DNA from: Mycolicibacterium psychrotolerans | GTDB taxonomy: Bacteria; Actinomycetota; Actinomycetes; Mycobacteriales; Mycobacteriaceae | Direction: 5' to 3' | Assembly: GCF_010729305.1 (NCBI RefSeq) | Contig: NZ_AP022574.1 | Location: 2,418,001-2,482,000 of the forward strand | Length of the DNA stretch: 64,000 nucleotides | Part shown: positions 44,851 through 54,217 of the stretch, piece after piece | Layout of the letters: every line of letters begins with the position of its first letter | Position numbering within the stretch: the first letter of the stretch is position 1 | Notes under the pieces: generated by a model | The model's input: only the letters and a program-made list of their open reading frames with translations | Told to the model about the DNA's origin: nothing | The model's database searches: none | Translations under genes and position numbers: made by a program

Positions 44851-45587
44851 CCGCCACCGACCACGAGGTGGCCGCGCGGCTGGCCACCGAGGCGGGCACG
44901 CTGCTTCTCGACGTGCGGGCCGAGTTCGCCGATGCCAGCTCCGACGAGCGGAAGGCGGCGGGGGACAAGCGTTCTCACGACTTCCTGATGGAGGCGCTGG
45001 CCGCCGAGCGGCCCGATGACGCCGTGCTCTCCGAAGAGGGCGTCGACGACCCCGTGCGGCTGTCGGCCACCCGTGTGTGGATCGTCGATCCGTTGGACGG
45101 CACCCGGGAGTTCTCCGAACTGGGCCGCACCGACTGGGCCGTGCACGTCGCGCTGTGGGAATCCGGTGAACTCGTGGCCGGCGCGGTGGCGCTGCCGGCG
45201 CAAGGAATCACGCTGGCCACCCCGACGGTGCCCGCACCGCCCGCGCAACCCGGATCGCCGCGCATCGTCGTCTCCCGCACCCGGCCACCGGCCGTCGCGC
45301 TGGAGGTCAAGGACGCCCTTGGCGGCACGCTCGTCGAAATGGGTTCGGCCGGTGCGAAAGTGGCGTCGGTGGTGCAGGGCCTTTCGGACGTCTACGTGCA
45401 TGCGGGCGGACAGTACGAGTGGGACTCGGCGGCCCCCGTCGCGGTCGCTCGCGCGGCAGGTCTGCACACGTCGCGGATCGACGGCTCGCCGTTGATCTAC
45501 AACCAGCGCGACTCCAAGCTGCCGGACCTGATCGTCTGCCGGCCCGAGCTGGCCGATGCGGTGTTGGCGGTGACGGCCCGGCGGTAG
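44847..45587 (+). CDS. cysQ: 3'(2'),5'-bisphosphate nucleotidase-like phosphatase
   Basis: A 246-residue member of the inositol monophosphatase superfamily. It has the metal motifs SEEG (about residue 62), WIVDPLDGTREF (about 79-90) and WDSAAPVAVARAAG near the end. Position directly after cysNC, with overlapping GTGA, indicates it removes PAP (or PAPS) made by sulfate assimilation. Its last codons contain the -10 box of the following gene. Confidence 0.88.
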   Translation: MTATDHEVAARLATEAGTLLLDVRAEFADASSDERKAAGDKRSHDFLMEALAAERPDDAVLSEEGVDDPVRLSATRVWIVDPLDGTREFSELGRTDWAVHVALWESGELVAGAVALPAQGITLATPTVPAPPAQPGSPRIVVSRTRPPAVALEVKDALGGTLVEMGSAGAKVASVVQGLSDVYVHAGGQYEWDSAAPVAVARAAGLHTSRIDGSPLIYNQRDSKLPDLIVCRPELADAVLAVTARR

Positions 45588-45590
45588 GCT
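45585..45590 (+). promoter_or_regulatory. -10 box overlapping the cysQ stop codon
   Basis: TAGGCT begins with the cysQ stop TAG and ends 6 nt before the GTG at 45597, giving a leaderless start for the hydrolase gene. Confidence 0.45.
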
Positions 45591-45596
45591 GCGGAC

Positions 45597-46196
45597 GTGG
45601 CTGAACCCAATACGATGCGCGCGCTGGCCGGGCTGCCGCTGACTCCGGTCGGCCTCGACGAGTCGGTGCTGGTGATGATCGACTGCCAGAACACCTACAC
45701 CCACGGGGTGATGGAGCTCGAGGGCGTGCACGCAGCGCTCGACGAGGCGGCCGTACTGCTGGACCGTGCCCGCTCGGCGGGCATCCCCGTCATCCACATC
45801 CAGCACGACGACGGCCCCGGCTCGCTGTACGACATCCACGGGGAGAGCGGCGCCATCGTCGACCGGGTCGCGCCGCGCGAGACCGAGCCGATCGTGGTGA
45901 AGAACTATCCGAACGCGTTCGTGCAGACCGAACTGTCCGACCGGCTGGAGTCACTCGGCGCCCGCAACCTCGTGCTCGCGGGATTCATGACGCACATGTG
46001 CGTGAACTCCACGGCGCGTGGCGCGTTCAACCTCGGTTACGCCCCGACTGTCGTCGCCGCGGCGACCGCGACGCGCGCGCTGCCCGGTCTGGAGCAGGAC
46101 CCGGTGCCCGCCGCGGCGATCCAGGCGGCGAGCCTGGCGGCGATCGCCGACCTGTTCGCCGTGGTCGTGCCGAAAGCGGCGGACATCCCCGGTTAG
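45597..46196 (+). CDS. Isochorismatase-like cysteine hydrolase
   Basis: A 199-residue hydrolase with the triad Asp (VMIDCQNTYTHG, near residue 29), Lys (IVVKNYPNAF, near 101) and Cys (GFMTHMCVNSTARGAFNLG, near 129). The preceding THM is typical. Members act on amides such as nicotinamide, or on isochorismate; the target here is unknown. It appears to have its own leaderless promoter, so membership of the cys operon is uncertain. Confidence 0.86.
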   Translation: MAEPNTMRALAGLPLTPVGLDESVLVMIDCQNTYTHGVMELEGVHAALDEAAVLLDRARSAGIPVIHIQHDDGPGSLYDIHGESGAIVDRVAPRETEPIVVKNYPNAFVQTELSDRLESLGARNLVLAGFMTHMCVNSTARGAFNLGYAPTVVAAATATRALPGLEQDPVPAAAIQAASLAAIADLFAVVVPKAADIPG

Positions 46197-46199
46197 CCT
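46194..46199 (+). promoter_or_regulatory. -10 box overlapping the hydrolase stop codon
   Basis: TAGCCT starts with the stop TAG of the isochorismatase-like gene and ends 6 nt before the ATG at 46206. Confidence 0.45.
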
Positions 46200-46205
46200 G
46201 GCCCC

Positions 46206-46682
46206 ATGCGGATGTCGGCGAAGGCGGAATATGCCATCCGCGCGATGGTTCAGCTCGCCACCGCTGACGACGGCGCCCTGATCAAGACCGAGGACCTGGC
46301 CAAGGCGCAGGGCATTCCGGCGCAGTTCCTGGTCGACATCCTGTCCGATCTGCGTACCGACCGGCTCGTGCGCAGCCATCGCGGCCGTGACGGCGGGTAC
46401 GAGCTGGCCCGCCAGGCCACCGAGATCAGCATCGCCGATGTGCTGCGCTGCATCGACGGCCCGCTGGCCAGCGTGCGTGACATCGGGCTGGGCGATCTGC
46501 CCTACAGCGGACCCACCGCCGCGCTGACCGACGTGTGGCGGGCGCTGCGGGCGAGCATGCGGTCGGTGCTCGAGAAGACGAGCCTGGCCGACGTCGCCGC
46601 CGGGCACCTGCCCGACCATGTCCGGGTGCTCGCCGACGACTACCGCGCGCAGGAGGAGCAGCGCGGCCGCTCCGTCACCTAG
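46206..46682 (+). CDS. Rrf2-family transcriptional regulator (Rv1287 type)
   Basis: A 158-residue winged-helix regulator with [12 protein letters not shown], the [17 protein letters not shown] recognition helix and the wing [13 protein letters not shown]. Unlike IscR/NsrR it has only one cysteine (LRCIDGP), so no three-Cys iron-sulfur site can form; it resembles CymR-type members. Placement beside cysD-cysNC suggests control of sulfur genes, which is inference. The ATG 46206 fits a leaderless -10 box. Confidence 0.9.
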   Translation: MRMSAKAEYAIRAMVQLATADDGALIKTEDLAKAQGIPAQFLVDILSDLRTDRLVRSHRGRDGGYELARQATEISIADVLRCIDGPLASVRDIGLGDLPYSGPTAALTDVWRALRASMRSVLEKTSLADVAAGHLPDHVRVLADDYRAQEEQRGRSVT

Positions 46683-46707
46683 AACCCAGACTGGGAGGAA
46701 AGCTCCG

Positions 46708-47727
46708 ATGGCCTTCGATTTCCGTGATCTCGCCGCGCCGGTGTCGGTCGCTCCGATGGCCGGCGGCCCCTCGACTCCGGAGCTCGCCGCGGCGGGCACC
46801 AACGCCGGCGGGCTGGGTTTCGTCGCGGCCGGTTACCTGAGCGCCGACGCGTTCGCCGAGCGCCTGACCGCCGCGACGCGGCTGACCTCGGGCCCCGTCG
46901 GCGCCAACCTGTTCGTACCGCAGCCCAGCGCGGGCACCGCCGAGGCGGTCGACGCGTACGCCGCCGAGCTGGCGCCCGACGCGCAGCGATACGGTACGGC
47001 GCTCGGCGAGCCCCGGATCGACGACGATGCCTGGCAGGGCAAGCTCGAGGTCCTGCTCGACGTGCGGCCGGCGGTGGCGTCCTTCACCTTCGGCCTGCCG
47101 GACGCCGAGGAGATCGGGCGGTTGCGCGGTGCCGGCATCACGGTCGCCGGCACGGTGACCACGCTGGCCGAGGCCCGGGTGGCGGCCGACCGCGGCGTCG
47201 ACGTGCTCGTCGCCCAGGGACCGGCGGCAGGCGGGCACCGCGGCACGTTCGACGCGACGGCGCGGCCCTCGGAGGAGTCCCTCGACGATCTGCTGGCCGG
47301 CATCGCCGCCGCGCTCGATCTGCCCGTGGTGGCCGCCGGCGGGTTGATGACCGCCGCCGACATCGCCCGGGTGCGTCAGGCAGGCGCCGTCGCCGCACAG
47401 CTGGGCACCGCGTTCCTGCTCGCCGACGAGGCCGGCAGCACGCCGGTGCACCGGGCGGCGCTGACCAGTCCGGAGTTCACCGAAACCATTGTCACCAAAG
47501 CATTTTCGGGCCGGTATGCGCGCGGGCTGCACAACCGGTTCGTCGACGAGCACGAGGCGGGCGCCCCGTTCGGCTATCCCCAGGTGCACTATCTGACGAG
47601 CCCGCTGCGCGCGGCGGCTGTCCGCGCCGGCGACCCGCACGGGGTGAACATCTGGGCCGGCACCGGTTTCCGGCTCGCCGAGGCCGCCCCCGTCGCCGCG
47701 ATCATCGACAAGCTCACAAACGGTTAG
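46708..47727 (+). CDS. Nitronate monooxygenase (2-nitropropane dioxygenase-like)
   Basis: A 339-residue FMN TIM-barrel enzyme with APMAGGPSTPELAAAGTNAGGLGF at the start (in two parts), the catalytic His in GPAAGGHRGTF (near residue 176) and the FMN-phosphate loop VVAAGGLMTAADIARVRQAGA. It detoxifies alkyl nitronates such as propionate-3-nitronate. A good ribosome site (GGGAGG) precedes the ATG. Its stop shares TTAG with the convergent gene. Confidence 0.88.
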   Translation: MAFDFRDLAAPVSVAPMAGGPSTPELAAAGTNAGGLGFVAAGYLSADAFAERLTAATRLTSGPVGANLFVPQPSAGTAEAVDAYAAELAPDAQRYGTALGEPRIDDDAWQGKLEVLLDVRPAVASFTFGLPDAEEIGRLRGAGITVAGTVTTLAEARVAADRGVDVLVAQGPAAGGHRGTFDATARPSEESLDDLLAGIAAALDLPVVAAGGLMTAADIARVRQAGAVAAQLGTAFLLADEAGSTPVHRAALTSPEFTETIVTKAFSGRYARGLHNRFVDEHEAGAPFGYPQVHYLTSPLRAAAVRAGDPHGVNIWAGTGFRLAEAAPVAAIIDKLTNG

Positions 47728-48596
47728 CGCAGCTCTTCGACGGTGACGTCGCCGGTTCCGGAGCGGACGGTCACCACGGAGGCGGCGGCGCGGGAATCGC
47801 GGGTCTGCGGCACGCGCACCATGGTGGAACCCCACGGTTGGCCCGTCGTCGCGTCGACGACGTACGGTCCGGGCTGAGGCAGCGCGACGGTCACGTCCCC
47901 GTTGTCGGTCCGGGCGTCCAGCGTCTTGGGGGCGCCGGCGAAGTCGACGTCGATGTCGCCGGTCTGCGTGGTGGCCTTGAATGTCTCGGACACCGACACC
48001 GCGTCGCGGGTGTCGACGTCGCCGTGTGAGTTGCTGATGTCGATGTCGCGCGCCGAGCCGCTCAGCACCACCGCGCCGTCGCGGGTGCGGGCCACCAGCT
48101 GGTCGATGTCGGCCTGCAGCATCACCACACCGGTGTCCTGCTGGGTCGTCACGGTGGTGCGCCGCGCCAACTCGGCCGGCAGCACAAGGGTGATCTGCGA
48201 CGCGCGGCCCCAGTCCAGGATCGGAGACTGCTCGGCGTCGATCGTCACGCGTGCCGAGGCACCGTCGGCGTCCACCGCCAACGGATCGGAGCCGGCACGG
48301 GCCGAGTTCACCATCGTCATGTCGACGCGCGGCTCGCGAGCCTCCCGGTCACTGGTGATGCGCACGATCACCGGGACCGAGCCGGTGTCGACGGCGATCG
48401 AACGCAGCGTCGCCGGCAGAGCCACGCTGTCGGTGACGACGCGGAACGTGCTGACGCCCCAGGCGAAGACGCCCAGGGACAGCACGGTGCCGACGACGAG
48501 CACCCCGGCGGCGCCGACCAGCACGGCGCGCAGCGCGGTGCGCCCGCCCGGGGACATCGGCGGGGGAGGAGAGGGAGGGGCGATGGTGGTGGTCAC
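47724..48596 (-). CDS. Membrane-anchored DUF4097 (LiaF/adhesin-like beta) protein
   Basis: A 290-residue protein with a Pro-rich cytoplasmic start (PPSPPPPMSPGG), one membrane helix (about 25-50, ALRAVLVGAAGVLVVGTVLSL) and an outside parallel beta domain of the DUF4097 type, with repeating short strands such as DIDISNSHGDVDTRD and DARTDNGDVTVALP. The GTG at 48594-48596 is backed by AAAGGA upstream. It lies after a NarL-type two-component pair, the setting of LiaF-like envelope-stress sensors. Confidence 0.8.
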   Translation of the reverse strand: MTTTIAPPSPPPPMSPGGRTALRAVLVGAAGVLVVGTVLSLGVFAWGVSTFRVVTDSVALPATLRSIAVDTGSVPVIVRITSDREAREPRVDMTMVNSARAGSDPLAVDADGASARVTIDAEQSPILDWGRASQITLVLPAELARRTTVTTQQDTGVVMLQADIDQLVARTRDGAVVLSGSARDIDISNSHGDVDTRDAVSVSETFKATTQTGDIDVDFAGAPKTLDARTDNGDVTVALPQPGPYVVDATTGQPWGSTMVRVPQTRDSRAAASVVTVRSGTGDVTVEELR

Positions 48597-48633
48597 GGGT
48601 GAAGTCCTTTCCGCGCGAACAGGATTCGAGGTA

Positions 48634-49278
48634 TCAGGATTCGAGGTACCTGAGTACTGCGAGGACACGGCGGTTGCCGCTGTCGTCGGGAGCGAGGCCC
48701 AGCTTGGTGAAGATGGAGGCGATGTGCTTCTCGGCCGATCCGACCGACATGTGCAGGGCCGCGGCGATAGCGGAGTTCGTCTTGCCCTCGGCCATCAGCT
48801 GCAGCACCTCGCGCTCGCGCGCGGTCAGCGCGTCCAGGACGTTGCGGCGGTGCGAGCGGACGAGGATCTGCGACACCACCTCCGGGTCGAGCACGGTGCC
48901 GCCGGCCCCCACCACGGCCACGGCGTCGAGAAACGCCGGGACGTCGGCCACCCGGTCCTTGAGCAGGTAGCCGAAACCTCTGGTGTCCGAGGCGATCAGG
49001 TCCGCTGCGTAGCGCTCCTCGACGTAGTGCGAGAGCACCAGCACCGGCGACTCCGGATTCTGGCTGCGCAGCAGAGCCGCGGCGCGGATGCCCTCGTCGG
49101 TGAACGTCGGCGGCATCCGCACGTCGAGGATCGCCAGGTCCGGTCGCGTCTCGTTCACCAGCCGCAGCAGGTTGGTCGCGTCGGGCACGCCGGCAACCAC
49201 CTCGTGTCCGGCGTCGGTGAGGATCCGTTCGATGCCCGCCCGCAGCAGGGCCGAATCCTCGGCGATCACGATGCGCAT
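48634..49278 (-). CDS. NarL/LuxR-family response regulator
   Basis: A 214-residue regulator. The receiver has EDS near residue 7, phosphoacceptor Asp52 in AILDVRMPP, and Lys in YLLKDRV. The C-terminal LuxR helix-turn-helix has LTAREREVLQLMAEGKTNSAIAAAL in two parts and VGSAEKHIASIFTKL. It overlaps its kinase gene by 13 bp. It probably controls the adjacent DUF4097 gene. Confidence 0.92.
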   Translation of the reverse strand: MRIVIAEDSALLRAGIERILTDAGHEVVAGVPDATNLLRLVNETRPDLAILDVRMPPTFTDEGIRAAALLRSQNPESPVLVLSHYVEERYAADLIASDTRGFGYLLKDRVADVPAFLDAVAVVGAGGTVLDPEVVSQILVRSHRRNVLDALTAREREVLQLMAEGKTNSAIAAALHMSVGSAEKHIASIFTKLGLAPDDSGNRRVLAVLRYLES

Positions 49279-50600
49279 GGCAGCACCGCGGTGATGACGG
49301 TCGGACCGGTGACGGGGCTGGACACGCCGAAGGTGCCGCGCGCAGCCCGCACGCGTTCGTCGAGGCCGCGCAGTCCGGTGGCTTCGGCGCCGGCGTCCTC
49401 GGGGACGATCCGCGCACCTCCACGGCCGTCGTCGAACACGGTGACGTGCAGCAGGTTTGCCGCCTCGTCGAGCCGGACGGTGACCGCGGCCTGCGTCGCG
49501 CCGGAGTGCCGGGTGACGTTGGTCAACGCCTCGGCGACGACGAAGTACGCGCATGCCTCCACCTCCTCGGGGAGCCGCCGGGGCAGGTGCACGCTCAGCG
49601 TGGTCGGCACTCCCGAGTTGGTGGCGCGCTGCACCACCGCCGACAGCGCGGCGTCGAGGCCACGGTCGGAAAGGATCGTGGGCGCGATGCCGCGAACCAC
49701 GTTGCGCAACTCCACCAGGGCGGTCTTGGCGTCGTCGTGCGCCTCGGCGATCAGCGCCTTGGCCGCGGGCAGATCGGTGTCGAGTTTCGTCTGGGCCAGG
49801 CCGATCGTCATGGCGAGGGACACCAGTCGCGGCTGCACACCGTCGTGCAGGTCGCGCTCGATGCGATGCCGTTCGGTCTGCGCGGAGGTGACCGCACCCT
49901 GCCGGGCGTCGGCCAGCGCGCTGACCTGGTACTGCAAGGCGGCGGTGGGCGACGGCGACAGCAGCCAGCGGTCGATCGTCGCGTCGAGCGCCGGCGCGAA
50001 GATCAGCAGGACCACCGCGGCGGCGAGCGCCACCACGGCCAGCAGCCAGGCCACCGGGGTCGGCAGGAACGACAGCCCCGCATCGGCGTCACTGTTGCCG
50101 ATCGCGATGGCCGCCGCGGGAGCCAGGAACGTGAACCCCAACAGCGCCAGCGCCAGACCGGTGATCAGGATGTCGTAGGTCATCCGAAGATAGTGGTGCG
50201 CCACCGTTTTCCAGAACCGAGCGCTGCTGATGTCCAGCAGGAGCTGGTGGGCCCATCGTTGGAAGCCGGTGTAGGTGGACAACCTTCGCGGCGGGATCCC
50301 GATGCCCATGCCGAAAACCGCCTCGCTGCGCACCCGTTCGACACGGTCGACGCCGCGCATCACGTAGACGAACACGACGGCGGCCAGCACGAAGCCGATG
50401 ACGCTCGGGATGGACGAGATGCCGATGACGAGCAGGCCCAACGGGATCCAGAACCAGACGGTTGCCAGCGCGGCTCCGGTGACCATCGAGGCGGTCGGCA
50501 CGAGACCGAGGCCTCGCACCCGCGGTTGCGCCGGCGTTGGCTGCGCCACGACGGCGGACCCGGCGCCGACGATCTCCTCGGTGTCTGCTGTTGCGGTCAT
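49266..50600 (-). CDS. NarL-type sensor histidine kinase
   Basis: A 444-residue kinase with paired N-terminal helices (about 40-80), further helices at about 140-200, a HisKA_3 box ERHRIERDLHDGVQPRL (His near 252) and a HATPase_c domain with VVAEALTNVTRHSGA and DDGRGGA. A sensor/PspC-like membrane layout with little outside sequence suggests it senses events in the membrane. It is the first gene of the kinase-regulator-DUF4097 run. Confidence 0.9.
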   Translation of the reverse strand: MTATADTEEIVGAGSAVVAQPTPAQPRVRGLGLVPTASMVTGAALATVWFWIPLGLLVIGISSIPSVIGFVLAAVVFVYVMRGVDRVERVRSEAVFGMGIGIPPRRLSTYTGFQRWAHQLLLDISSARFWKTVAHHYLRMTYDILITGLALALLGFTFLAPAAAIAIGNSDADAGLSFLPTPVAWLLAVVALAAAVVLLIFAPALDATIDRWLLSPSPTAALQYQVSALADARQGAVTSAQTERHRIERDLHDGVQPRLVSLAMTIGLAQTKLDTDLPAAKALIAEAHDDAKTALVELRNVVRGIAPTILSDRGLDAALSAVVQRATNSGVPTTLSVHLPRRLPEEVEACAYFVVAEALTNVTRHSGATQAAVTVRLDEAANLLHVTVFDDGRGGARIVPEDAGAEATGLRGLDERVRAARGTFGVSSPVTGPTVITAVLPCAS

Positions 50601-50691
50601 GACACCAACCTAGGGACCGTGGTGCGTCCGCGACACAGCGTTTTCCCGAGACTCCTCTGGGGGCTAACCCCCGGCTCGCCATACTGTCGTG

Positions 50692-51816
50692 GTGACCGAC
50701 AGGGCCGGCTCGGGGCCGGCGATCCTCAGTTACCTCGGACCGAACTGGTTCGCCTCGGTGATGGGCACCGGCATCGTCGCGACCGCGGGCGCGACCCTGC
50801 CGCTGCACGTACCCGGCCTGCGGGGCTTCGCCCTCGCGGTGTGGGTGGCGTCCGCGCTGTGGCTGATCGTGCTGCTGATCGCGATGGTCGGGCACTGGGT
50901 CCGCACTCCCGTGGTGGCGCGCAGCCACGTCCGCAACCCGCAGATGGCGCACTTCTACGGGGCCGCACCGATGGCGTTGCTCACCGTGGCGTCCGGAGCG
51001 CTGCTGGTCGGCAGGGATCTCATCGGCGAGCGCGCGGCCGTGGACGCGGCGTGGGTGCTGTGGACCGCGGGCACCCTCGGCGGGCTGATCACCGCGATGA
51101 GCATCCCGTATCTGATGTTCACGCAGTACCGGTTGGAACCCGATGCCGCGTTCGGCGGCTGGCTGATGCCCGTTGTGCCGCCGATGGTTGCGGCGGCGAC
51201 GGGTGCGTTGCTGATCCCGCACATGGCGCCGGGTACTGGCCGGGCGACGATGTTCTACGGCTGTCTCGCGATGTTCGGGCTGTCTCTGGTCGCCTCGCTG
51301 ATCATCATCACGATGGTGTGGAGCCGGCTGGCGCATTTCGGCACCTCCGCGACCGCTCGCGTCCCGACCTTGTGGATCGTTCTCGGTCCGCTCGGCCAAT
51401 CCATCACGGTCGCAGGGCTTCTCGGCACAGACGCGGCGCTGGCCGTCGACCCGCGGCTGGCCGACGGCATGAGCATGTTCGCCGTGCTCTACGGCGTGCC
51501 GGTGTGGGGCTTCGCCGTGCTGTGGATCGGGCTGGCCACGGCGCTGACCGTTCGCACGCTGCGGCGCGGGATGCCGTTCGCGCTGACCTGGTGGAGCCTG
51601 ACCTTCCCGGTCGGCACGTTCGTCACCGGGACGACGCAACTGGCGGCGCACACCGGACTGCCGGCGTTCCGGGTGGCTGCCGCAATCGCCTATCTGGGGC
51701 TGCTGAGTACGTGGCTGTTGGTGGCGGTGCGCACGCTGCGCGGCGGACTGCGAGGGGGTCTGTTCGCGCCGCCGGCGCCGGGTCCGATCCGGGCGGCCAA
51801 AGATTTACTGGTCTGA
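50692..51816 (+). CDS. TDT-family transporter (TehA / C4-dicarboxylate type)
   Basis: A 374-residue membrane protein with ten predicted helices. It opens with the family sequence GPNWFASVMGTGIVA and has FYGAAPMALLTVASGALL in the third helix region. Members move malate, sulfite or tellurite-related anions. CATACT ends 6 nt before the second of two adjacent GTG codons, so I start there instead of at 50689. No operon partner is evident. Confidence 0.84.
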   Translation: MTDRAGSGPAILSYLGPNWFASVMGTGIVATAGATLPLHVPGLRGFALAVWVASALWLIVLLIAMVGHWVRTPVVARSHVRNPQMAHFYGAAPMALLTVASGALLVGRDLIGERAAVDAAWVLWTAGTLGGLITAMSIPYLMFTQYRLEPDAAFGGWLMPVVPPMVAAATGALLIPHMAPGTGRATMFYGCLAMFGLSLVASLIIITMVWSRLAHFGTSATARVPTLWIVLGPLGQSITVAGLLGTDAALAVDPRLADGMSMFAVLYGVPVWGFAVLWIGLATALTVRTLRRGMPFALTWWSLTFPVGTFVTGTTQLAAHTGLPAFRVAAAIAYLGLLSTWLLVAVRTLRGGLRGGLFAPPAPGPIRAAKDLLV

Positions 51817-51855
51817 CCACTTGACCTCCTGACCGATGTCGGCCATGGTGGAGGC

Positions 51856-52578
51856 ATGGCTCTGCGACCGGTGCACCGACGCTCGGTACCCGAGGACGTG
51901 TTCGACCAGGTGATGTCCGATGTGCTCAGCGGGGAGATGCGGCCCGGTGAGACGCTGCCCAGCGAGCGGCGCTTGGCCGAGGTGTTGGGCGTGTCACGGC
52001 CGGCGATCCGCGAGGCGCTCAAGAGGTTGGCGGCCGCGGGGCTGGTCGAGGTCCGACAGGGCGGCTCGACGACGGTTCGGGACTTCCGGCGCACCGCCGG
52101 GCTGGACCTCCTGCCGCAACTGCTGATGCGCGGCGGCGAGCTCGATCTCGCGGTGGTCCGCAGCATTCTCGAGACCCGACTGCACAACGGTCCCAAGGTG
52201 GCCGAACTGGCCGCCCAACGCCACGGCCCCGACGCGCGTGAAGCCCTCGAGGCTGCGGTGCGAGCCTTGGCGGAGGAAGTCGATCCCGTTGCGGCGCAAC
52301 GGTATGCGCTCGACTTCTGGGACCACGTCGTCGACGGCGCCGACTCCATCGCCTTCCGGCTGATGTTCAACACGCTGCGCGCCACCTACGAGCCCGCGCT
52401 GCCCGCCCTCGCCGCGGTGATGACCGGCGAGGTCGGCCAGGTGGACGCCTACCGGGCCCTGGCCGAGGCGGTCGTGTCCGGGGACGCGACCGCTGCCCGC
52501 GACAACGCCCACCGTCTGTTGGAGCCCGCGACCACCGCGTTGCTGACGGCGCTGAACGAACTGGAGGAGAGCCGATGA
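51856..52578 (+). CDS. GntR-family (FadR/FCD) transcriptional regulator
   Basis: A 240-residue regulator with an N-terminal winged helix ([21 protein letters not shown] and the wing [13 protein letters not shown]) and a C-terminal all-helical FCD domain (about 90-235) that binds small acids. A GGAGG site precedes the ATG. Its stop overlaps the start of the lipid hydroxylase gene as ATGA, so it probably senses a lipid-related ligand and controls this pair. Confidence 0.88.
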   Translation: MALRPVHRRSVPEDVFDQVMSDVLSGEMRPGETLPSERRLAEVLGVSRPAIREALKRLAAAGLVEVRQGGSTTVRDFRRTAGLDLLPQLLMRGGELDLAVVRSILETRLHNGPKVAELAAQRHGPDAREALEAAVRALAEEVDPVAAQRYALDFWDHVVDGADSIAFRLMFNTLRATYEPALPALAAVMTGEVGQVDAYRALAEAVVSGDATAARDNAHRLLEPATTALLTALNELEESR

Positions 52579-53255
52579 CCACCACCAACCGACCGCTGCC
52601 CACCCGTTCGGGGCGCCGACACGTCACACTCGGCGACGCCGCGCGCGAGTTCGGCCGGCACCCCACGCCCTGGATGATCGGCGCGACACTGGTCGTCGCC
52701 GCAGGCGTGCGAATCATGTTGGGGGACTGGACGTGGGCCGACGTCGCGGTGCCGGTCGTGATGCTCGCCGCGTTCCCGTTCTTCGAATGGGCGGTGCACG
52801 TGTGCATCCTGCACTGGCGGCCGCGCCAGATCGGGGCGCTACGTGTCGACCCTCTGTTGGCGCGCAAACACCGCGAGCACCATGTCGATCCGCGTGATGT
52901 CGCGCTGATCTTCATCCCGTGGCAGGCGCTGCTCTGGGTGCTTCCCGTCGCGGTCGCTGTCGCGGTGCTCGCCTTCCCCCGCCCCGGACCGGGCCTCACG
53001 TTCCTGACCAACTTGGCGGTGCTGGGCCTGTGCTACGAGTGGTGCCACTACCTCGTGCACAGCGACTACAAGCCCAAAACGGCGGCCTACCGGGCGATCT
53101 GGCGCAACCATCGCCAGCACCACTTCAAGAACGAGCACTACTGGTTCACCGTCACCAGCGCGGGCACCGCCGACCGTGTGTTGGGCACCTATCCGGATGC
53201 GGGCGCGGTGGCCACATCACCCACCGCCAAGAACCTGCACGGGCAGCCCTCCTGA
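52575..53255 (+). CDS. Sterol desaturase / fatty-acid hydroxylase-type membrane di-iron enzyme
   Basis: A 226-residue membrane protein with the histidine clusters needed for a di-iron centre: [29 protein letters not shown] and [16 protein letters not shown]. About four membrane helices are predicted. It would hydroxylate or desaturate a fatty acid, sterol or carotenoid. Overlap with the GntR gene shows tight coupling. The substrate is not known. Confidence 0.84.
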   Translation: MTTTNRPLPTRSGRRHVTLGDAAREFGRHPTPWMIGATLVVAAGVRIMLGDWTWADVAVPVVMLAAFPFFEWAVHVCILHWRPRQIGALRVDPLLARKHREHHVDPRDVALIFIPWQALLWVLPVAVAVAVLAFPRPGPGLTFLTNLAVLGLCYEWCHYLVHSDYKPKTAAYRAIWRNHRQHHFKNEHYWFTVTSAGTADRVLGTYPDAGAVATSPTAKNLHGQPS

Positions 53256-53285
53256 CGCCACCCGCCGGCATGTCAGAATCGCCAC

Positions 53286-54179
53286 GTGCGAATCGGGATG
53301 ACGATGCCGGTGATGGAACCCGACCTGGACCGCGCGACACTGCGCGACTGGGCGCGGTTGATCGACGACGGTCCGTTCTCGTCGCTGTGCTGGGGTGAGC
53401 GGATCGCGTTCGACAACCCCGAGAGCCTGACGCTGCTGGGCGCTCTGGCCGCGTGGACGGACCGGGTGCGGCTGGTCACCACCGTGGTCATTCCCCAACT
53501 GCATGACCCGGTGATGCTGGCCAAGGCGATGGCCACCGGCGACATGCTCAGCGGCGGTCGGCTGACCGTTGGTATCGGTGTCGGCGGCCGGCACGAGGAC
53601 TATCGTGCCGTGGGCGCCGACCCGGCGACCCAGACCATGCGGGAGATGGCCGATCGCGTCGCGGTGATGCGACGGGTGTGGGCGGGGGAGAAGGTCACGG
53701 AGTCGACGCTCCCGGTCGGGCCGCCGCCGGTGCAGCACGGCGGCCCCGAATTATTGGTCGGCACAACGGGTCCCAAGACGGTCCGCAGCTCGGCGAGCTG
53801 GGCCGACGGACTGGCGGGCATCACCCTGGACCTCGACGCCGCTGCCCAGAACGAGCTGTTCGACGTGGCGCGTGACGCATGGCGTGCGGCGGGCAGGACT
53901 GCGCCGCACCTGGCGACCTCCTTCTGGTTCGCCGTCGGCGAGGGCAGCGCGCCGCGCGAGCAGGTGCACCGTCACCTGCTGCGCTACATGAACTGGATTC
54001 CGGCGGAGATCGTCGACGCGATGGCACCGACGACGGGGTGGGCCGGCACCCAGGACGACTTGCGTGCGGTGCTGGCCCGGTTCGCCGACATCGGAACCGA
54101 CGAGATCCACCTGATCCCGACGAGCAGCGATCTCGACCAGGTGCGCCGAGTCGCCGAGGTGGTCGCCGACCTGGTGTGA
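53286..54179 (+). CDS. F420-type luciferase-like oxidoreductase
   Basis: A 297-residue TIM-barrel oxidoreductase with the start RIGMTMPVMEPD, RVRLVTTVVIPQLHDPVMLAKAMATGD (in two parts) and GGRLTVGIGVGGRHEDY. These are typical of F420-dependent class members. CAGAAT ends 6 nt before the GTG, supporting a leaderless start. The substrate is unknown; no neighbour hints at a pathway. Confidence 0.84.
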   Translation: MRIGMTMPVMEPDLDRATLRDWARLIDDGPFSSLCWGERIAFDNPESLTLLGALAAWTDRVRLVTTVVIPQLHDPVMLAKAMATGDMLSGGRLTVGIGVGGRHEDYRAVGADPATQTMREMADRVAVMRRVWAGEKVTESTLPVGPPPVQHGGPELLVGTTGPKTVRSSASWADGLAGITLDLDAAAQNELFDVARDAWRAAGRTAPHLATSFWFAVGEGSAPREQVHRHLLRYMNWIPAEIVDAMAPTTGWAGTQDDLRAVLARFADIGTDEIHLIPTSSDLDQVRRVAEVVADLV

Positions 54180-54217
54180 CGGCGGCGCACCGCCTCAGCT
54201 CAGCGCCGGGGCCGACC

